Source: Pseudoscleropodium purum
Lineage: Eukaryota; Streptophyta; Bryopsida; Hypnales; Brachytheciaceae
Length of the DNA: 64,000 nt
Direction: 5' to 3'
Assembly (NCBI GenBank): GCA_963969395.1
Contig: OZ017796.1
Coordinates: 5,086,501 to 5,150,500, forward strand
The notes beneath the pieces are model-generated. The model was not told the origin of the DNA. It was given only the letters and a program-made list of their open reading frames with translations, and searched no databases. Each line of letters opens with the position of its first letter. Position 1 is the first letter of the stretch. Of the stretch, positions 11,877-24,669 are shown piece by piece. A program made the translations under genes and the position numbers.

Positions 11877-12133
11877 CTCTGGACCATTTCCGGTTTGGTT
11901 GTCTTGAATCCGGTTCACCCATAATCCGGTCCTAGACCTAATCCGTGTTGCATTCCGTTTCCGTCGATAGTTACTCCTGACCGGATTAGATCCAAGAGGC
12001 CCACTATTTCATGTTCTGTGCTAATTTTGAGTTTTCCTTCTCCACCTAATTGGATCCGGTTCCCTAATGGCTAGTTTCCGTTCCTATTTTGGTGCATACT
12101 AAGAAAATCAAAATTTTAAGTTGCGACACTCCT

Positions 12134-12392
12134 AAGGGCACTTTCCAAAATTTTTGAGCATAGTGTAAATGTCCCTGTTCTTGTTGCTTTAGTTGAGAAA
12201 CAAACCACATTTTGCCTTATAACTTTTTCATTCATACATTTTTTCCCCATGAAATTTAGGGGACATGGAAGATATTCCTCATCCCCATTCATCCTAAAAA
12301 ATAAGGCCTCAAAGGTTCAAATGTCTACTCACATGCACCTGCCCAAAATCGATCCATTGCCCAAAACAACAAGCTAGTCCTTTAGGGGTTAA
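12134..12392. other. Flank of copy 1 ending in a piggyBac-type MITE terminus
   Basis: The stretch ends in GTCCTTTAGGGG followed by TTAA (12389-12392), the same terminus as the MITEs at 49072-49989 and 54447-55366. The matching left end should lie below 8858 if copy 1 inserted into this MITE. I could not identify it with confidence. Confidence 0.4.
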
Positions 12393-12671
12393 ATAATATT
12401 ATTTGACATGGCTAAACTTTGACCACATCAAATTGTTGATGGAGCACTATTGTGGTATAGTTTCCGCATTCCCAATAGTCCAGGAACTCACAACCCTTTA
12501 ACCTTATAATGATGCCATCAATATTTTGTGGCATTTGGATGACTGTTCTACATTATGGATGACAAAATAAATGGATTTTTCATCCTTTTTGTGAGCAACT
12601 AGGTAGTAGCCATATGGATATTAGGAACTTGATTCTGCAATTATATAGCAATTTGTCACAAACTTATTTGA

Positions 12672-14572
12672 TTTATAGTAGATGGCTCTAATTCAAACCC
12701 TCTTCTTCAAACCATCTATAAGTGGCTTCAAAAGCAATAGTCACTAGATGTGAGTTGAAATGTTTATAATGTCAAAGCATTAATGAGATTTGTTCATACT
12801 TCTTTAATGGATGGAATAAGAGCCAAGAAGGGTCCATTTCAAAACCAAGGTGTGTTCATCTAATTTTTCTAAATTGAAAGTGATTGCCTAACTACCTTCT
12901 TACACATGTTCAAAGAATGTAGGGTTCATTTAAGTTTAATCGGGGTCACATTTAGTAACTTTGTGTGTTACTTTTTGAATGCCTCACTGCATGTTTTTGA
13001 TCTAGCCATATTTTTTTCAGACTACGCGTGTATGAGTTTTGCAAGGCCTAAGATCACAAATAGGTATTTATTGCAGAATTCTTTGGAAATTCATAAGTAA
13101 TTCATAAATGCTCCAAAAAAATATAAAACCACTTGCTTTAAATTTCACATCAAATTTTCTTTGAATGAAAAATAAGGAAAAATAATTTTGGACATCTAAC
13201 ACCTATTTTAAAGGCTGACCAACCTTTAAAGTGACGATTTATTAGTACACTACCTTATGCAATAAAAATGGTATGGCAAGGTTGGAAGTATTGGGCAGAT
13301 GATCTTATCGAATAGACTATGTTGGTGGACTACAAAAAATGGTAAAAATGGTAGAAGCAACGCAATAGTTAAATGTTTGTAGGAATTTTTGAAAACTAAA
13401 TGTCGGGCATGCTACTAAGTCATGTGGTGGTGGAAAGGTAGTTGTTGGGTGAAGGCCATTTGACATTGTTCCTATAGAAGCAACAAATGCATTGCATCAA
13501 AAATGCAAAGCCAAAATTCATTAGCTGGACAATGAACAAGGATTTAGCAATTGCAAACCTAAGTAAGGGTGGGTACATTGTAGGATGTAGGCAGTTGAAG
13601 CTACAACTAACAAAAAATAGAAGGGAAGGAAAATAGTTGGAGATGTTGACAATTTCCTTGCCCATCAACACTTTGCCGTTGCCCCTCCATTGTAGCAACC
13701 ATGAAGCACGCACTTGTAGATCAACTTGCACGGCAATAACTTATGGCAACAAAATTGTGTCCATCTTTCCATCTCAAGACTTGTTCGACTGGCTTTTTTT
13801 GTGCTCCAAATCAATATAACATGTGCCACATTACATCGAGCTACGGCTCTATGATTTTCTAAATCAAGTAGAATCAAAGGCAAAAAATAAGATTCTAATG
13901 CACTATGATAAATACTTATTATTGAGTTTTTTGTAATAAATATTCACTAATGGAATGCAAGCTATATGCTCTCAAGATTCCTGTGGAACTAAAGTAGTGT
14001 GCTCATAAATTGTCCTTTTAAAGGTTGGTCAACCTTAAAGATGGATGTTAGATGCTCAAAATTATTTTTCCTTATTTTTCACTCAAAGAAAAATTGATGT
14101 GGAATCTAATACAAGTGGTTTCATATTTTTTTGGAGCATTTATAAATTATTTATAAGTTTTCAAAGAATTTTGCAATAAACACCTATTTGTAATCTTAGG
14201 CCTTACAAAACCCACATATGCGTAGTTTGAAAAAAGGTATGGCTAAATCAAAAACAAGAAATAAGGCATTCAAAAAGTAATACACATGGTTCCTAAATGT
14301 AACCTTTACTAAACTTAAATGAACCCTACATTATTTTAACATGTATAAGAAGGTAGTTGGGCAAAATGTTCTCATTTTAGAAAATTAGGTGAATACATCT
14401 TGGTTTTGAAATGGACCCTCTTTTACTCTCATTCTATCCGTTAGAAAAGTATGAACAAATCTCATTAATGCTTTGACATTATGAGCATTCCAATTCACAT
14501 CCAATGACTATTACTTTTGAAACCACCTATGGGATGGTTTGAAGAAGGTCAGAATTAGAGCAAAATACTATA
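12672..14572. mobile_element. Element with ~580 bp inverted arms (foldback or MULE-like)
   Basis: The left arm (about 12672-13262) and right arm (about 13994-14572) are inverted copies of each other with many point differences. They share CTCTAATTC, TTCTTCAAACCATC, AGATTTGTTCATACTT and CCTTCTTACACATG, and both end inward near the GGTTGGTCAACCTTTAAAG region. About 730 bp of unrelated sequence separates them. A third copy of the left arm stands alone at 56941-57533, and a rearranged partial copy lies at about 50822-51105. The centre has only weak minus-strand frames (13420-13731) that match nothing I know. Long terminal inverted repeats suggest a Mutator-like or foldback DNA transposon. Confidence 0.65.
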
Positions 14573-14689
14573 GTCCATTGCTTTGTTCTTCAAACTTTAT
14601 AAATCAATCTTCTAAAATTCTATGCAAATCCTTATGCAATTTTTTTTGCCTAATCTAATGCAACTACCCTTTTTTTAAGGGAGACGGCC

Positions 14690-15060
14690 TATTTTGAAGC
14701 ATGTAAGGAATCGTAGGGTATATAGAGTGCAGATTTCTTGAATGCAAAGATTTTTCCTAATGTAAAAATAGAGTTTAGAGGGATAATATGATTTTACAAT
14801 TCTTTTTTATTCAAAATATAATTATCATAAGTTTTTAGCTGAATTATACTATATGACCTATTCTAGTCATATAAACTTTTCTATTTCCAACCATGGATTG
14901 GTTGCTGAATCAACCAAGGGTTGGTTGCAATATTGAGAGCCTAACAATCAATGATAATGCACCACAACTATTTTGGGAATTGCATCACAATTGCACAAAA
15001 AGAGATCAATTTATAGGTTGGAAATGGGGGGGTGATCTGAAATGGGTCAACTTCTACAAA
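14690..15060. repeat. Dispersed repeat, family D copy
   Basis: Aligns by eye over about 360 bp with 57835-58185 in the same orientation. Both contain AGAGTGCAGATTT, CTTTTCTATTTCCAACCAT, GTTGCAATATTGAGAG and AAAGATCAAT. A partial copy is at the start of the window. In two cases it lies just downstream of a long inverted arm (12672-14572; 56941-57533), so it may be part of that larger element. Confidence 0.6.
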
Positions 15061-16048
15061 ATGACACTTTTTCTTCAATGGCACCACTAATTCATAAGTC
15101 TCTGCAAACCTTTGATTGCATGTATGTTATAGTCTTTATTTTTTCAAATACCATGGTGCCAAACTCTAATGTCGTGGCATAATCACAATGGTTTAAATTT
15201 GGAGGGACCATCCTCCAGTTCCTGCATGGTATATTGCTACAATGCAAAAAAGAAAACACTAGTGTGTTATTGTTGCAAACTTCAATCTAGGATTTTGATT
15301 GTCCATTACACTACAATTATAGGTCTGCTTGCCACTTTCCTCTATGGTGACTAGTCTGGCACTTTAGGGATTAAAGAAACTCAATCTCACCAAATAGAAG
15401 ATTGAATTCAAAAATGAATTTGATAAGTTATTTTCCCAAAGAAATGGTTTGATTGTCTCCAAAATATAATTTTTCATAAAATTCTTATCATTAGTCCAAA
15501 TAGGATAAAGTTGTTTTGGACTTAGATTGGCATAATTTTTACTTTCAAGCACCAATTGAAATAAAAATTATATTTATAGAAAGCTAATGTGATTTTCTAT
15601 CTTTCATGAAAGTTTCAACAAGACTTGTGGGCCCTAAGGAATCACCTACAAAATCAAAAAATTATATATTAAAGAAAATTGAATCTATTATACATATTAG
15701 TTTTATTTATTTATAGTCTTTATATCTAAAACATTATGAATAACTATATAGGTGCAACAATGTAGTCAAACTTCTTTAATCCCTAAATGACTAAGTTGTG
15801 TTTTGGACAATATTAATAGCAATTTTTAATAGCTCACTATGATTGGAATTTTTATTTTGAAATTTTGAAATTTTCACATAATATGGATAAAGGTTTTTCT
15901 TTAAGGCCCAATAATTTTCATAACTTTTGACTATAGGGTTAAAAAATTATTGTATGATATGAAGTTTGTTTTTCAACTCGGGGAGCTTGGACAAATTAGA
16001 AAAAATCACTTTTTTCAAAAACAAAAATTTGAAATTGTTTTTTTAGAT

Positions 16049-19000
16049 TGTTGTATGCGCATTCTAGGCATAAGTATCTTTACACACGAAAGCGTGGTAA
16101 GATGATACAGATTATCGTCCTAGAGAATTCCAGATATTCTCCCAAACTTCAATATCTAGTTGATCGTTTTTTCTTCTTCTTCCAACTACTCTCTTCCGTT
16201 CTTTTTCCAGAACCAACTACTATCCGGATTTCAATTCGGATCCAGCTTTACCCAATTTTCGGTTACTTTTCTCAATACATTGGTTTTCAATTCCTCTATT
16301 TTACCATTAGAGAGTACACTATTGATCTTTTGGAGGGTAGGGACTTCACTACTCTAGTCTACTTACTACATAGGCAAAAACAAACAAACACTCAAATAAT
16401 CAAAGTGTTGCAACATGGAAAGATGATCCGGATCCTTACAACGTTTCGGACAGCCGATCCGGAATGTACGTCACTCAGGATTGCGTTCACTTTTCCTTAC
16501 TACAACGATAGATCTCAGGCATTCGGAGCTGATAAGGGGGTAATCTTTCTTAGATGTAAGACGGATCCTAAGGTTGGTAAACCTTCCGATGAGTGGGAGT
16601 TTCCGCTAATGGTTGCTAATCTCCACACAGATTTGTTTCCAATTCCAAATCTGCACTCACACCACTCTTCACTATAACCGGATTACCATTTCGGTGGTTC
16701 AAAGGCACCACGCATAGCTCCTTCGTTACAAATCTAACATCATTACAATAGTACTTCCTCAATCCGATCTAGTTATCCGAAATTTGGAATCCTCCTCACT
16801 CGTCTTTCTCACATCTCAACACTCCAAGCAACAAACCAATACAATCTGGATACAAAGGTGGAGCCAGAATGTCCTCTAGATGGCTCAAATTAAAGAAGGG
16901 AATGAAATACAACAGAATAATTGCTAGGATGGAATGAGAGGCAACAAACTTTGCCCACTTTTAAAAACCAAAACTAAAACCAAAGTCAACACCTAAAAGT
17001 CCAAAAGGCACCATGGAAATCAGGGTAACCAACTAGTGAACACCTCAAGATATCCGGAACATTTACAATCCAACTGTCCTTACAAATCCGAAACCCCTAA
17101 AAATTCGAAACTTGGGCCTATGCTTGGAAATTCCGTTCCGAAATAAAAATCCTACCCAACTACCTACCAGCTATCTATCTATTCCGTTGTGCCTTCTTCA
17201 TGCTACTCCCGCTTTGGTTGCTCGAAGTCTTTACCGAAGCCTTCACTAGTGTATTCTTCGTTAACGACCAAGTTTGAGGCTTACGTAGAACTATCGGAGG
17301 TGAGTCTTCCGATTTTGTTTCATCCTCGGATCTAGACTTCAACTCCTCCTCTTCCAATTCCTTGATCTCCTCAATTTCCGGATCTTTGGCTTGGGGCTAC
17401 TCACTCAGTTCAATCTCAACATAATCCTGCTTTGGTGTCGACTCTTGCATATGCGAGAAATCTTGCGGATGAGATCGGGCTGGATCCATCATCGCTCCAA
17501 TCTGTGCGTTGAAGTTGCCACAAATAGCAAATCCGAGTACCATGAACTTTCCAGCCGTGATTTTCCTAGGTGGTAGAAGAATTGGGATAGAAACTCCTTA
17601 TTCTACTGGATCAAACTTTTCACTTGTCTCTTTCTCTAGCTCAGGTATCGCTAGTTCTGTTAGAGTCCGTGTTTGACTACCTGATGGACCCATAGCTAGA
17701 GTGAGGATAGACTTCAACCCTTCCAATTGTGGTTGAATCGGACCACTAGAAGCATGCCAAATCGAAGTCTATCGAACTAGAATATCCCGAAATATGCTCC
17801 TGGGGACTTCTGAAAACCCTTCTAAGTCAATGGCCCGTTCCAGATCCAAGTATCCCAACAACTTGCGCATGTCCTTCAAAACAATTCCCATTCGTGCTTT
17901 GAAGTCAATTAGGATCTTTACCATCCTTAATTTGGTTATGTGCCTTTCCTTCTCCAACCAAATAATGTACAGGTTAGCTCGGATCACCGTATATTTTAGA
18001 ACCATGATGAGCTCCTTGAGGTCGTGGACAAGTCGAAGAGCCTCTGTTTCTTTCCATCTCACCCTGTTTAGCGCTTCTTTTGTCCACTTCAGTTGGGACT
18101 TGAGGCTATCCCTTTCCTCCTCCAACTTCCAAATCTATTCCTCCTTCTGTCGAAACTCTTCCGAATGTGGGTATTTCTAGATTTCCTCCAAAATCTGGTC
18201 CGACTCTATCTTGAGTTTGCCCACGATAAGGAGTATGTGATCCTTCAGGTCACCATACATCTGTTTGGCCTACTACATCCACTGGATTTTGGCTTCAAAA
18301 AAGTCCAAGTTTGTAAGATGTTCTCGATCCAGAATTAGCTCTTGTCTATCTAGTGTTGGCGCCTTCCCTCATGCAACCAGATCCGTAGACTTCCTTTGTT
18401 TTTGGTCCACCGTTTCTTCTTCTTTCAATTGCTTTTCTTCTCCGGATTCTTTCTCCTCTTTCTCCAACTCATCCGTCAAGCCGTACTTCAGGATCTCGAC
18501 TCTGGTGTTGTATTGAATCATTTCCTCGACACTCAAGATCTACTTTTGGTGATAGAGGTGGAATAGCTATGGGGTGATAGGGCTGTATTTTGCTCGGCCC
18601 ATGTGATATGCCAATTTGCCCACTATTCCCTAAATCATTCTCCCCCAATGGACAATCCGGTCCACTAAAGCCCTGAAAATGGTATTAGCCACCATGACTA
18701 TAACCTAGGTAGGCTTTTTTGGATATAAGATTGGGATAAGGAAGTCTAGTACCCATCTATGCCTTTCATTTTTGCAGTCACTAATAGCAAAACCCTCCTT
18801 TGAGTGGGCTTGGTTCCAGAACTTTCCAGCTACGTATTAATCCGCTCTTCTAGCTAGTTTGCGTCCATTCTTTTTAAATGAATAGACATCTACCCAGATG
18901 TCTTATGTCCAAACTATGGGTCGATTTCTCATTGTCAATTTGTATTGGTTCAGAATTCTTTAAATGAGTTTTTGGATCATCTCCTCGTTCTTCATATTCC

Positions 19001-19616
19001 ACGGTCTATCTAACAATCCTATACACCCGATACACATGAAGTCCTCCTCTAACTGTGCTTGGTGGGCCAAATTAGAAAGAATAACCAGATAAATCATTCA
19101 GGCTACAACCCCAGACTTTCACACAGCTAGATTGCCAGTCGCCGCCATGAATCACTGATATCCGACAACCTAATCCGATGCACTTGGCATCAACCTTTTC
19201 GTCCTCTCCCTACCCCAATCGCTAACTCACCACTCTTTTTTTCAACTATACGATTCACAAGGTTCATCCAATAGAAAGGAAGAAAGAGAAAAGTGGCGGT
19301 GGGTTTAAGTACTTGGTGTGCGGCCGACAGTTCCCAGTGGAGAATGGATAGAAGACCGTTCCTCTAACGGTACCCTAGTTTCCTAAACTGGAAGCCTAGA
19401 ATATAGGTTTTAGAAATCCAGAAGTTTCTCGAATCCCGTATCAGATCCGTTTCCGTAACGCTAGTAACGATTCTAGCAATCCGGAAACTGACTATTTCTA
19501 CCATAGTCTTGGTGTAGTGAAAATCTCAATGAATTACCAAAAAAAATAAAAATTGTAAGTCTACCTAACGTTATTCTAGACTAATTCCATCCGGTTTGAG
19601 TTTCCGTGCTCCCACA
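16049..19616 (-). mobile_element. CpG-rich element, copy 2 (decayed), nested in a MITE
   Basis: A 3,568 bp relative of the element at 8863-12128. It begins TGTTGTATG, ends GCTCCCACA and is flanked by TAGAT on both sides (16044-16048 and 19617-19621). It interrupts a MITE whose two halves read continuously across the gap, so the boundaries are well supported. As in copy 1, no pair of terminal long repeats is visible. It carries a decayed form of the same minus-strand reading frame. The plus-strand open frame 16048-16677 is probably chance. Confidence 0.75.
17178..19148 (-). pseudogene. Decayed homologue of the copy 1 element protein
   Basis: From ATG 19148 one frame runs through RPWNMKNEEM, DCKNERHRWVLDFLIPILYPKKPT (near 18790-18710), VMVANTIFRAL and LFHLYHQK, matching copy 1 block by block. 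An acidic stretch and coiled coil follow (17769-18125), and the C-terminal region is at 17178-17357. Many in-frame stops are present, most of them TGA, TAG or TAA that one C-to-T or G-to-A change would create. It is useful mainly because it shows that the two overlapping frames of copy 1 were once one protein. Confidence 0.7.
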
Positions 19617-20285
19617 TAGATTTATATATACATAGAAAGATTTGAATCATTCCACTTTGATTAATGAGATGAAAACTAGGAGGAGTTTTAGATTGAAGGT
19701 AGCTATAGAAGCTCTACTTTAAAATAAACTTTGAAGTCCTTTATTTCACTCAATTTTCAATATTTTAGGGAAAAAAAATCATAGGATGTAGATTGTCTAT
19801 TAATAAAACATTACAACCACTGGAATTGGCACTTTTCAATTCAAGAACTAAATTCTTAACAATTTAGTATTTTGAATCTTTCTCTATTTTTTTTAATTAC
19901 TATTTTTTTCCTATGTGTTGTACAATTCCAAATGTTTTGAAAATTTTTCAAGCATATAGCTAACTTGACTTGAAGAATGAATCCAAAGAAGCACCATAAT
20001 TTTGGACACTTTTTTTATACAAATGTGACCTTGTGAAGTGCAGTTGCTAGATTTTTCAAAGGGCACAAAAAAATAATGTTGTAAATTCAAATGCTAGTAT
20101 CTTGCAATCTACATGGTGGAAATTTCTGAAATTTTTTACACATCTTTTCAAACCAATTTCCTACAAGATCCTACAGTTACATGAGTCCAAAAATGTATTT
20201 TTCCTAAAATTTGAAACTTGTACAAGAAATGACAGTTTTGAAGTGTATTTGGTGAAAATTTAGTCAAGGAACTTTTAGGGGTTAA

Positions 20286-21235
20286 GACTATTTGTAATGA
20301 GTGCTTAATATTTAAATCTTTTGGGGAGAGGTGGAATATTTGCATTGTATTCTTGTAGATAGCTATCTAAAGGTTGAAGTATTGGTCATCTCTAGTATAG
20401 GTTCAATTGTAGTATCTTTCATTTCTTGAATTAAAATTTATGAGTGTTTGAAGGATGGGTCTTTCTAGTCACTACTGTGTAAGTTGAATATTACTTTGAA
20501 TTGTTAAGCTTCAATTGATGATATCAATTGTCAATAGTTCAATCTTACAAAAAAATTACATATTATTTAACATAAAATTATTTATTAGTCATAGGAAGGT
20601 CTTCTATATTCCAAGAATTACTATAAAAAAACAAGGCCTAAATCAAGATGTCCAAATTGAACCAATACAATTCTATCCAAAGTTGTTGAATCAAGATGTT
20701 TGAACCAACTTAAAATTGTTGATTCGGGTTGTATTTTTTTGTAGTCAATATAAAAATATTCAACACAATTACAGAAGCTAGATTACCCACATAAAAACCT
20801 ACATAATTGGTTTTATGGACTACCTAATACTAGTAGAATTACTAGTATAGGTTTGTATGAAGTCTTATTGCTTGTTGCTCCAAAATCTCAATTTCTTTTA
20901 GTGCAAGTATCTTTGAATTTATTTTTTCATATTCCAATATTCTCTTAGGACCCATATCTATTATAATTACTCCATACCATTATTCAACAATTAGCCATTA
21001 GTGTCTTAAGAAGTCATTAAAGCATAGAGTTGCTAGCGTGCGTCCATGAGCCTATGAGTGGAAAAAAATTTTAACAAAAAAAAGATGAAGGACCTATGAC
21101 TGTGGATGTTTGTAAATTTTATTTAATAGAAATGTTAATTCATTTAAGAAAAAATTAGATCACTTAGGAGACCTTTTAATCAATTTTTCATTTCAATAAG
21201 CAATTGAATTTCATTTTAATCCTGAAGTCCCATTG
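20286..21235. other. Intergenic, nothing recognised
   Basis: AT-rich sequence with short frames only (for example 20515-20703 plus). No family, RNA gene or element end identified. Confidence 0.5.
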
Positions 21236-21239
21236 TCCC

Positions 21240-21445
21240 TTCAAAGGACAAAAAGGATAGGGCGGCTGGTTGGAACAAATTTCCTGCCTAATGATTATTC
21301 ACTAGTAGTACCAAACCATGTATATCATGCTATTGCTCAAATAGATCTAATGGGAATCAAACCCAGACCAAATAAATATGATACATAGTTCTTATCCAAC
21401 TAGTCTATGAACTCATGACTTGGTGACCTACCACCACTACACATT
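21240..21445 (-). mobile_element. tRNA-derived SINE-like element
   Basis: On the minus strand, TAGACTAGTTGGATAAG (A box-like, near 21410) is followed about 35 bases later by GGTTTGATTCCC (B box, near 21350). This spacing fits an internal RNA polymerase III promoter. The tail runs toward 21240. There is no tRNA cloverleaf with a complete acceptor stem, so this reads as a SINE head rather than a tRNA gene. Confidence 0.5.
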
Positions 21446-22283
21446 GCATTTAAGACTCATTTATCCAACCCTCTTAAATCTCATTTGGTTTAGGGTTGTT
21501 ACTAATAACTAAAGTATTCATTCTTGAAAGGGAGGAGTGGTTCTACATCAAAGCCCTTGATGTAGTGGACATCAGCTCATTGTCATGACAAATAGGCACT
21601 TTACATTACAAAAAATTTCAACCCTCAGGAGGTCTGCAAGTTTAGAACCCCCAAAGTGCAATTAGAGAAGAAATAATGTTTTGTTTTTTGTTTTTTTTAT
21701 AATTTTTTTAATGAAAGATGCTGATGTGGCACTACTTGTACCACGTTAGCGCCATGTCAAGCTATCATACTTTTTAAATTTTTTTAATATTAAAAAAAAA
21801 ATTATTTTTTTATTTTTCTTTACTTGCATAGTTGCATTGTGGGGTGCCAAAAAATGAATCTTTAACAACCCTCTATAGGGTTCAGATTTTTTCTAAAGTT
21901 CACTCCGGCCCCCTTTAAGGATTGAAATACTTTTAATTATATATATATTTTTAAATTTTTTTATCATTTAGAGTTTAGAGAAATTCTGAATATATTGTAG
22001 ACATGAATTATATTTAAATTGTTCGAATTCATTTCAAGAGTTATAAATTGTTCAAACTCATTTCATTTATTGAATAATATAATAGTTTGGAACTGGATAT
22101 GATGTATAAAAAGGCTTGTAGCTAAGTAACTAAATGTATTTTACTTTTGTAATGAGATTGGACTACAATAGTATAAAAGGAAATAAATCGCATCCAATAT
22201 ATAGCTATAAAACACACAAATCCAATCATAATATAAATCAGTACATGATAGTTTGCCTCATAAGATATATCAGTCTCATCAAT
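21446..22283. other. Intergenic, AT-rich, nothing recognised
   Basis: Contains long T and A runs (21680-21830) and no coding signal. It lies downstream of the ParB-methyltransferase pseudogene's last exon. Confidence 0.5.
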
Positions 22284-22623
22284 CTATGTCATAGTGGACA
22301 CGGGCACGGAATCCGCAGTGCTAGAAGATTCAAAAGTTTCTCTACCCTCTAAAGCTAAACCATCTATAAAATCTAAAATATTCAAAGCATATGTAGGTTT
22401 TTTGCATTTTGGGCACCCAAACTTTGCAAATGTCGATGCTATCTGCTTGGCATATATAGGAAGATCAAAGGACTTCTCTGGACTTAAGAGAAGATTCATT
22501 TTTTTAATGATTCACATCTACTCATCAGTTCTTCCCTGTTGCAAAGACAAATCAATTAATGTTAGTTTCATCAAACATTATAAACATTATGCTCTATACA
22601 AATTCAAAATGGTGGAAACTTAC

Positions 22624-23660
22624 ATACTAAATCTATCCTTTCAAAAAAAAATTTGAGGCATGACATTTATGGTGTCCGGATCTTGTGAAGCTACCACTAG
22701 TAGAGGCTCTTGAATGACTTTAGCTATCACCAAGACCTCAGTAGGCTTCTTCATGGGAAACAAGACGGCGTTGAAGATCTCCTTGTCCACCTCCAACACC
22801 ACTATGTGGTAGCTAGTGCCACGACATGCACTAATAGATGCTCCTATTATAAATAATTCCTACTAATTAGTTAAATGAATTAGTTCATAAATTAAAACTT
22901 TAAAGTGAAATAAAAAATTAAAGAAAACTTACTTGTAGATGCAATACAGTCTAGTACCGAATTCCCTTCTTCCATTGTTCCTTCAATAAAGAACTGAAGA
23001 AACCTTGCATCTTTCTTTTGAGCCCCCCTCCACGGTTTTGATGTTGCTTCATTTACCAACATAGTGTCCTCTGTGGTGTAATTTAGGTACTTTTTGTCAC
23101 GACAAAGGTCAACTTTTGCCTTCTTGTGAGCTTCTATAAACTTGTAACAGAACTTTGATTTTCCGTTAACACCAAGATCCTTCACCAAGACCGTTATTCC
23201 AAACTTCAAAGTCTACAAGGATCCAAAGAAATGTGTATTAGAATCAAATAACACAAAACAAATAGCCAATTATTCATAAAATCATACAAAATATAAGAAA
23301 ATATACCGTGGCGGAGTTGTCCAAAGCCGACATCAAGTGCATATGATTGTATCCCACCCATTCGGACTTCTACACTAATTTAGGGTACGCATTACATAGT
23401 CCTACAATGACACCTTTCAAAGCAATACACTAAGAATGGAATACAATCATGCATCCATTGTCCTACAAATGAGTTTTTGCAAAAAGAAATGTATTATTAA
23501 GAATCTTGTACTTTAGGTCAGAATTCCACTTTAGCACGGATCGCGTCGAAGAAGAAACTTTTGGAACTGGCAAATTCTCTTAGCAATCAAATAGTATGAG
23601 GTCCACTCTTGGATGACTCTTCACAACACCATTGTACGTGAGAGCCTTCCCTCACGCCAA
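22624..23660 (-). other. Methyltransferase-like C-terminal region of the fusion pseudogene
   Basis: In order: HPRVDLILFDC then a TAA and ENLP (near 23590, at the place of the DPPY-type catalytic motif); DNGCMIVFHS (exon 23307-23462), like the Gly-x-hydrophobic strand after that motif; SKPWRGAQKKDARFL and GNSVLDCIAST (exon 22933-23212), matching the K-P...VLDxxAxxG SAM-binding pattern; then ISACRGTSYHIVVLEVDKEIF (22640-22843), matching the following R...IxxE/D element. The order, catalytic motif before SAM-binding motif, fits permuted (beta-type) N4/N6 amino-methyltransferases. The catalytic motif is not a clean DPPY, so activity even in the ancestor is uncertain. Confidence 0.6.
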
Positions 23661-24669
23661 CTTCAAAATACAAAAATTATTAATATTTAATCAATAATTA
23701 CAACATATAGGTTCCATACATATGAAAAAATCTTTAATTTAAAATTTTCAAATTATGGAATTTACCTTCTTAAAAAATTCCATAACCTCGGTGTAGCAAT
23801 TTGGAAATGCTTCTTCTATGTCATCTTGAACATCTATGATAGACACATTTAAGATCAAATCTTATTAAGTCACGTCAACATTATCACCAAGAATAATGAT
23901 TTACGTTCCTTATATGACCATCTCCTCCGTTAGCTCTAGTAATACTTCCTTCCGCTTCATTCTGTAAGATCCACCCTACATCGATCCACTGTTGAAGACA
24001 CAAGAGCTTGGCCAACTCCTTCAACCTCTTCTTTCCTTTGCCTTTTTTCTTCCCATCTTTCTATAACTCCTCCTTCTCCACAAGCTTCAGTAAGCGCTCT
24101 ACTTCTTTTTTCTCCTTGCTTGCTTGAATCTCTTGTATTTTGTCGTCCTTTTTCTTGTCTACAGCAATCCTCTTTGCAAAGGCCTTTTTCTTTTGCGCTT
24201 CACTAAGATCAGCCACTCTGGAACATCCAAGTCAATAGCACCAAGACCAACAAAGGACTTTCAAAACAAAGACTTTAAAGGGGGTATATACGTCATTGGA
24301 CAATCTATATACCATCCCCCACTAGAAAGGTTTGTGGTTATGAATGTCCAAAGTTCAGTTGTTGTATACATGCACTTAGATTGAATTCCAATCCAACCAT
24401 GTTGTGAGAAATGGAAGAAGATCCTCCCTAGCAATAGCATTTTTAGGTAGAAGCTCATATTTAAAATACCTGCACCCCCAGAAATTAATTTTTGACAATT
24501 AATACAAATGAATCCCATAAAACATTGATAAATACTTAGTTACAAGTAATAGAATTAACAATTACTACAAGTACCTCAAAATAATTGAAAACCATAATAC
24601 AGAAAAGAAAAAAAACATTTATTTCTACATACTCCTATTAAAAACTCTCATTAAATTAATGCGGAAACT

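Larger units (their letters stand above)
8863..12128 (-). mobile_element. CpG-rich element, copy 1: TG...CA ends, 5 bp duplication, own ORF
   Basis: A 3,266 bp element that starts TGTCGCAGC and ends GTTGCGACA, giving a 7 bp terminal inverted TGTCGCA. It is flanked by CTCCT on both sides (8858-8862 and 12129-12133). It is far richer in G, C and CpG (many CCGGAT / TCCGGTT motifs) than its surroundings, which suggests a recent arrival before methylation-driven decay. TG...CA ends and 5 bp duplications indicate an LTR retroelement. However, the two ends do not repeat each other as a pair of LTRs would, and no protease, reverse transcriptase or integrase is present. It may be a very long solo LTR carrying a gene, or a non-autonomous derivative. 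Copy 2 lies at 16049-19616. Confidence 0.75.
15776..20285. mobile_element. piggyBac-type MITE (family A), split by copy 2
   Basis: Left end TTAA then TCCCTAAATG (15776 on); right end CTTTTAGGGG then TTAA (to 20285). When the nested element at 16049-19616 is removed, about 940 bp remain, matching the length and sequence of the copies at 51577-52535 (inverted) and 61819-62735. Shared internal blocks include TTCATAACTTTTGACT, TTTTCAACTC, GAAAGATTTGAATCATTCCA-like text and TTGCAATCTACATGGTGGAA. TTAA duplication with CCC-type ends is the piggyBac signature. It is non-coding. Confidence 0.75.

Noticed and set aside
16048..16677. 209-codon plus frame at the start of copy 2
   Set aside because: It begins at the element boundary, has no counterpart in copy 1 and no recognisable domain.
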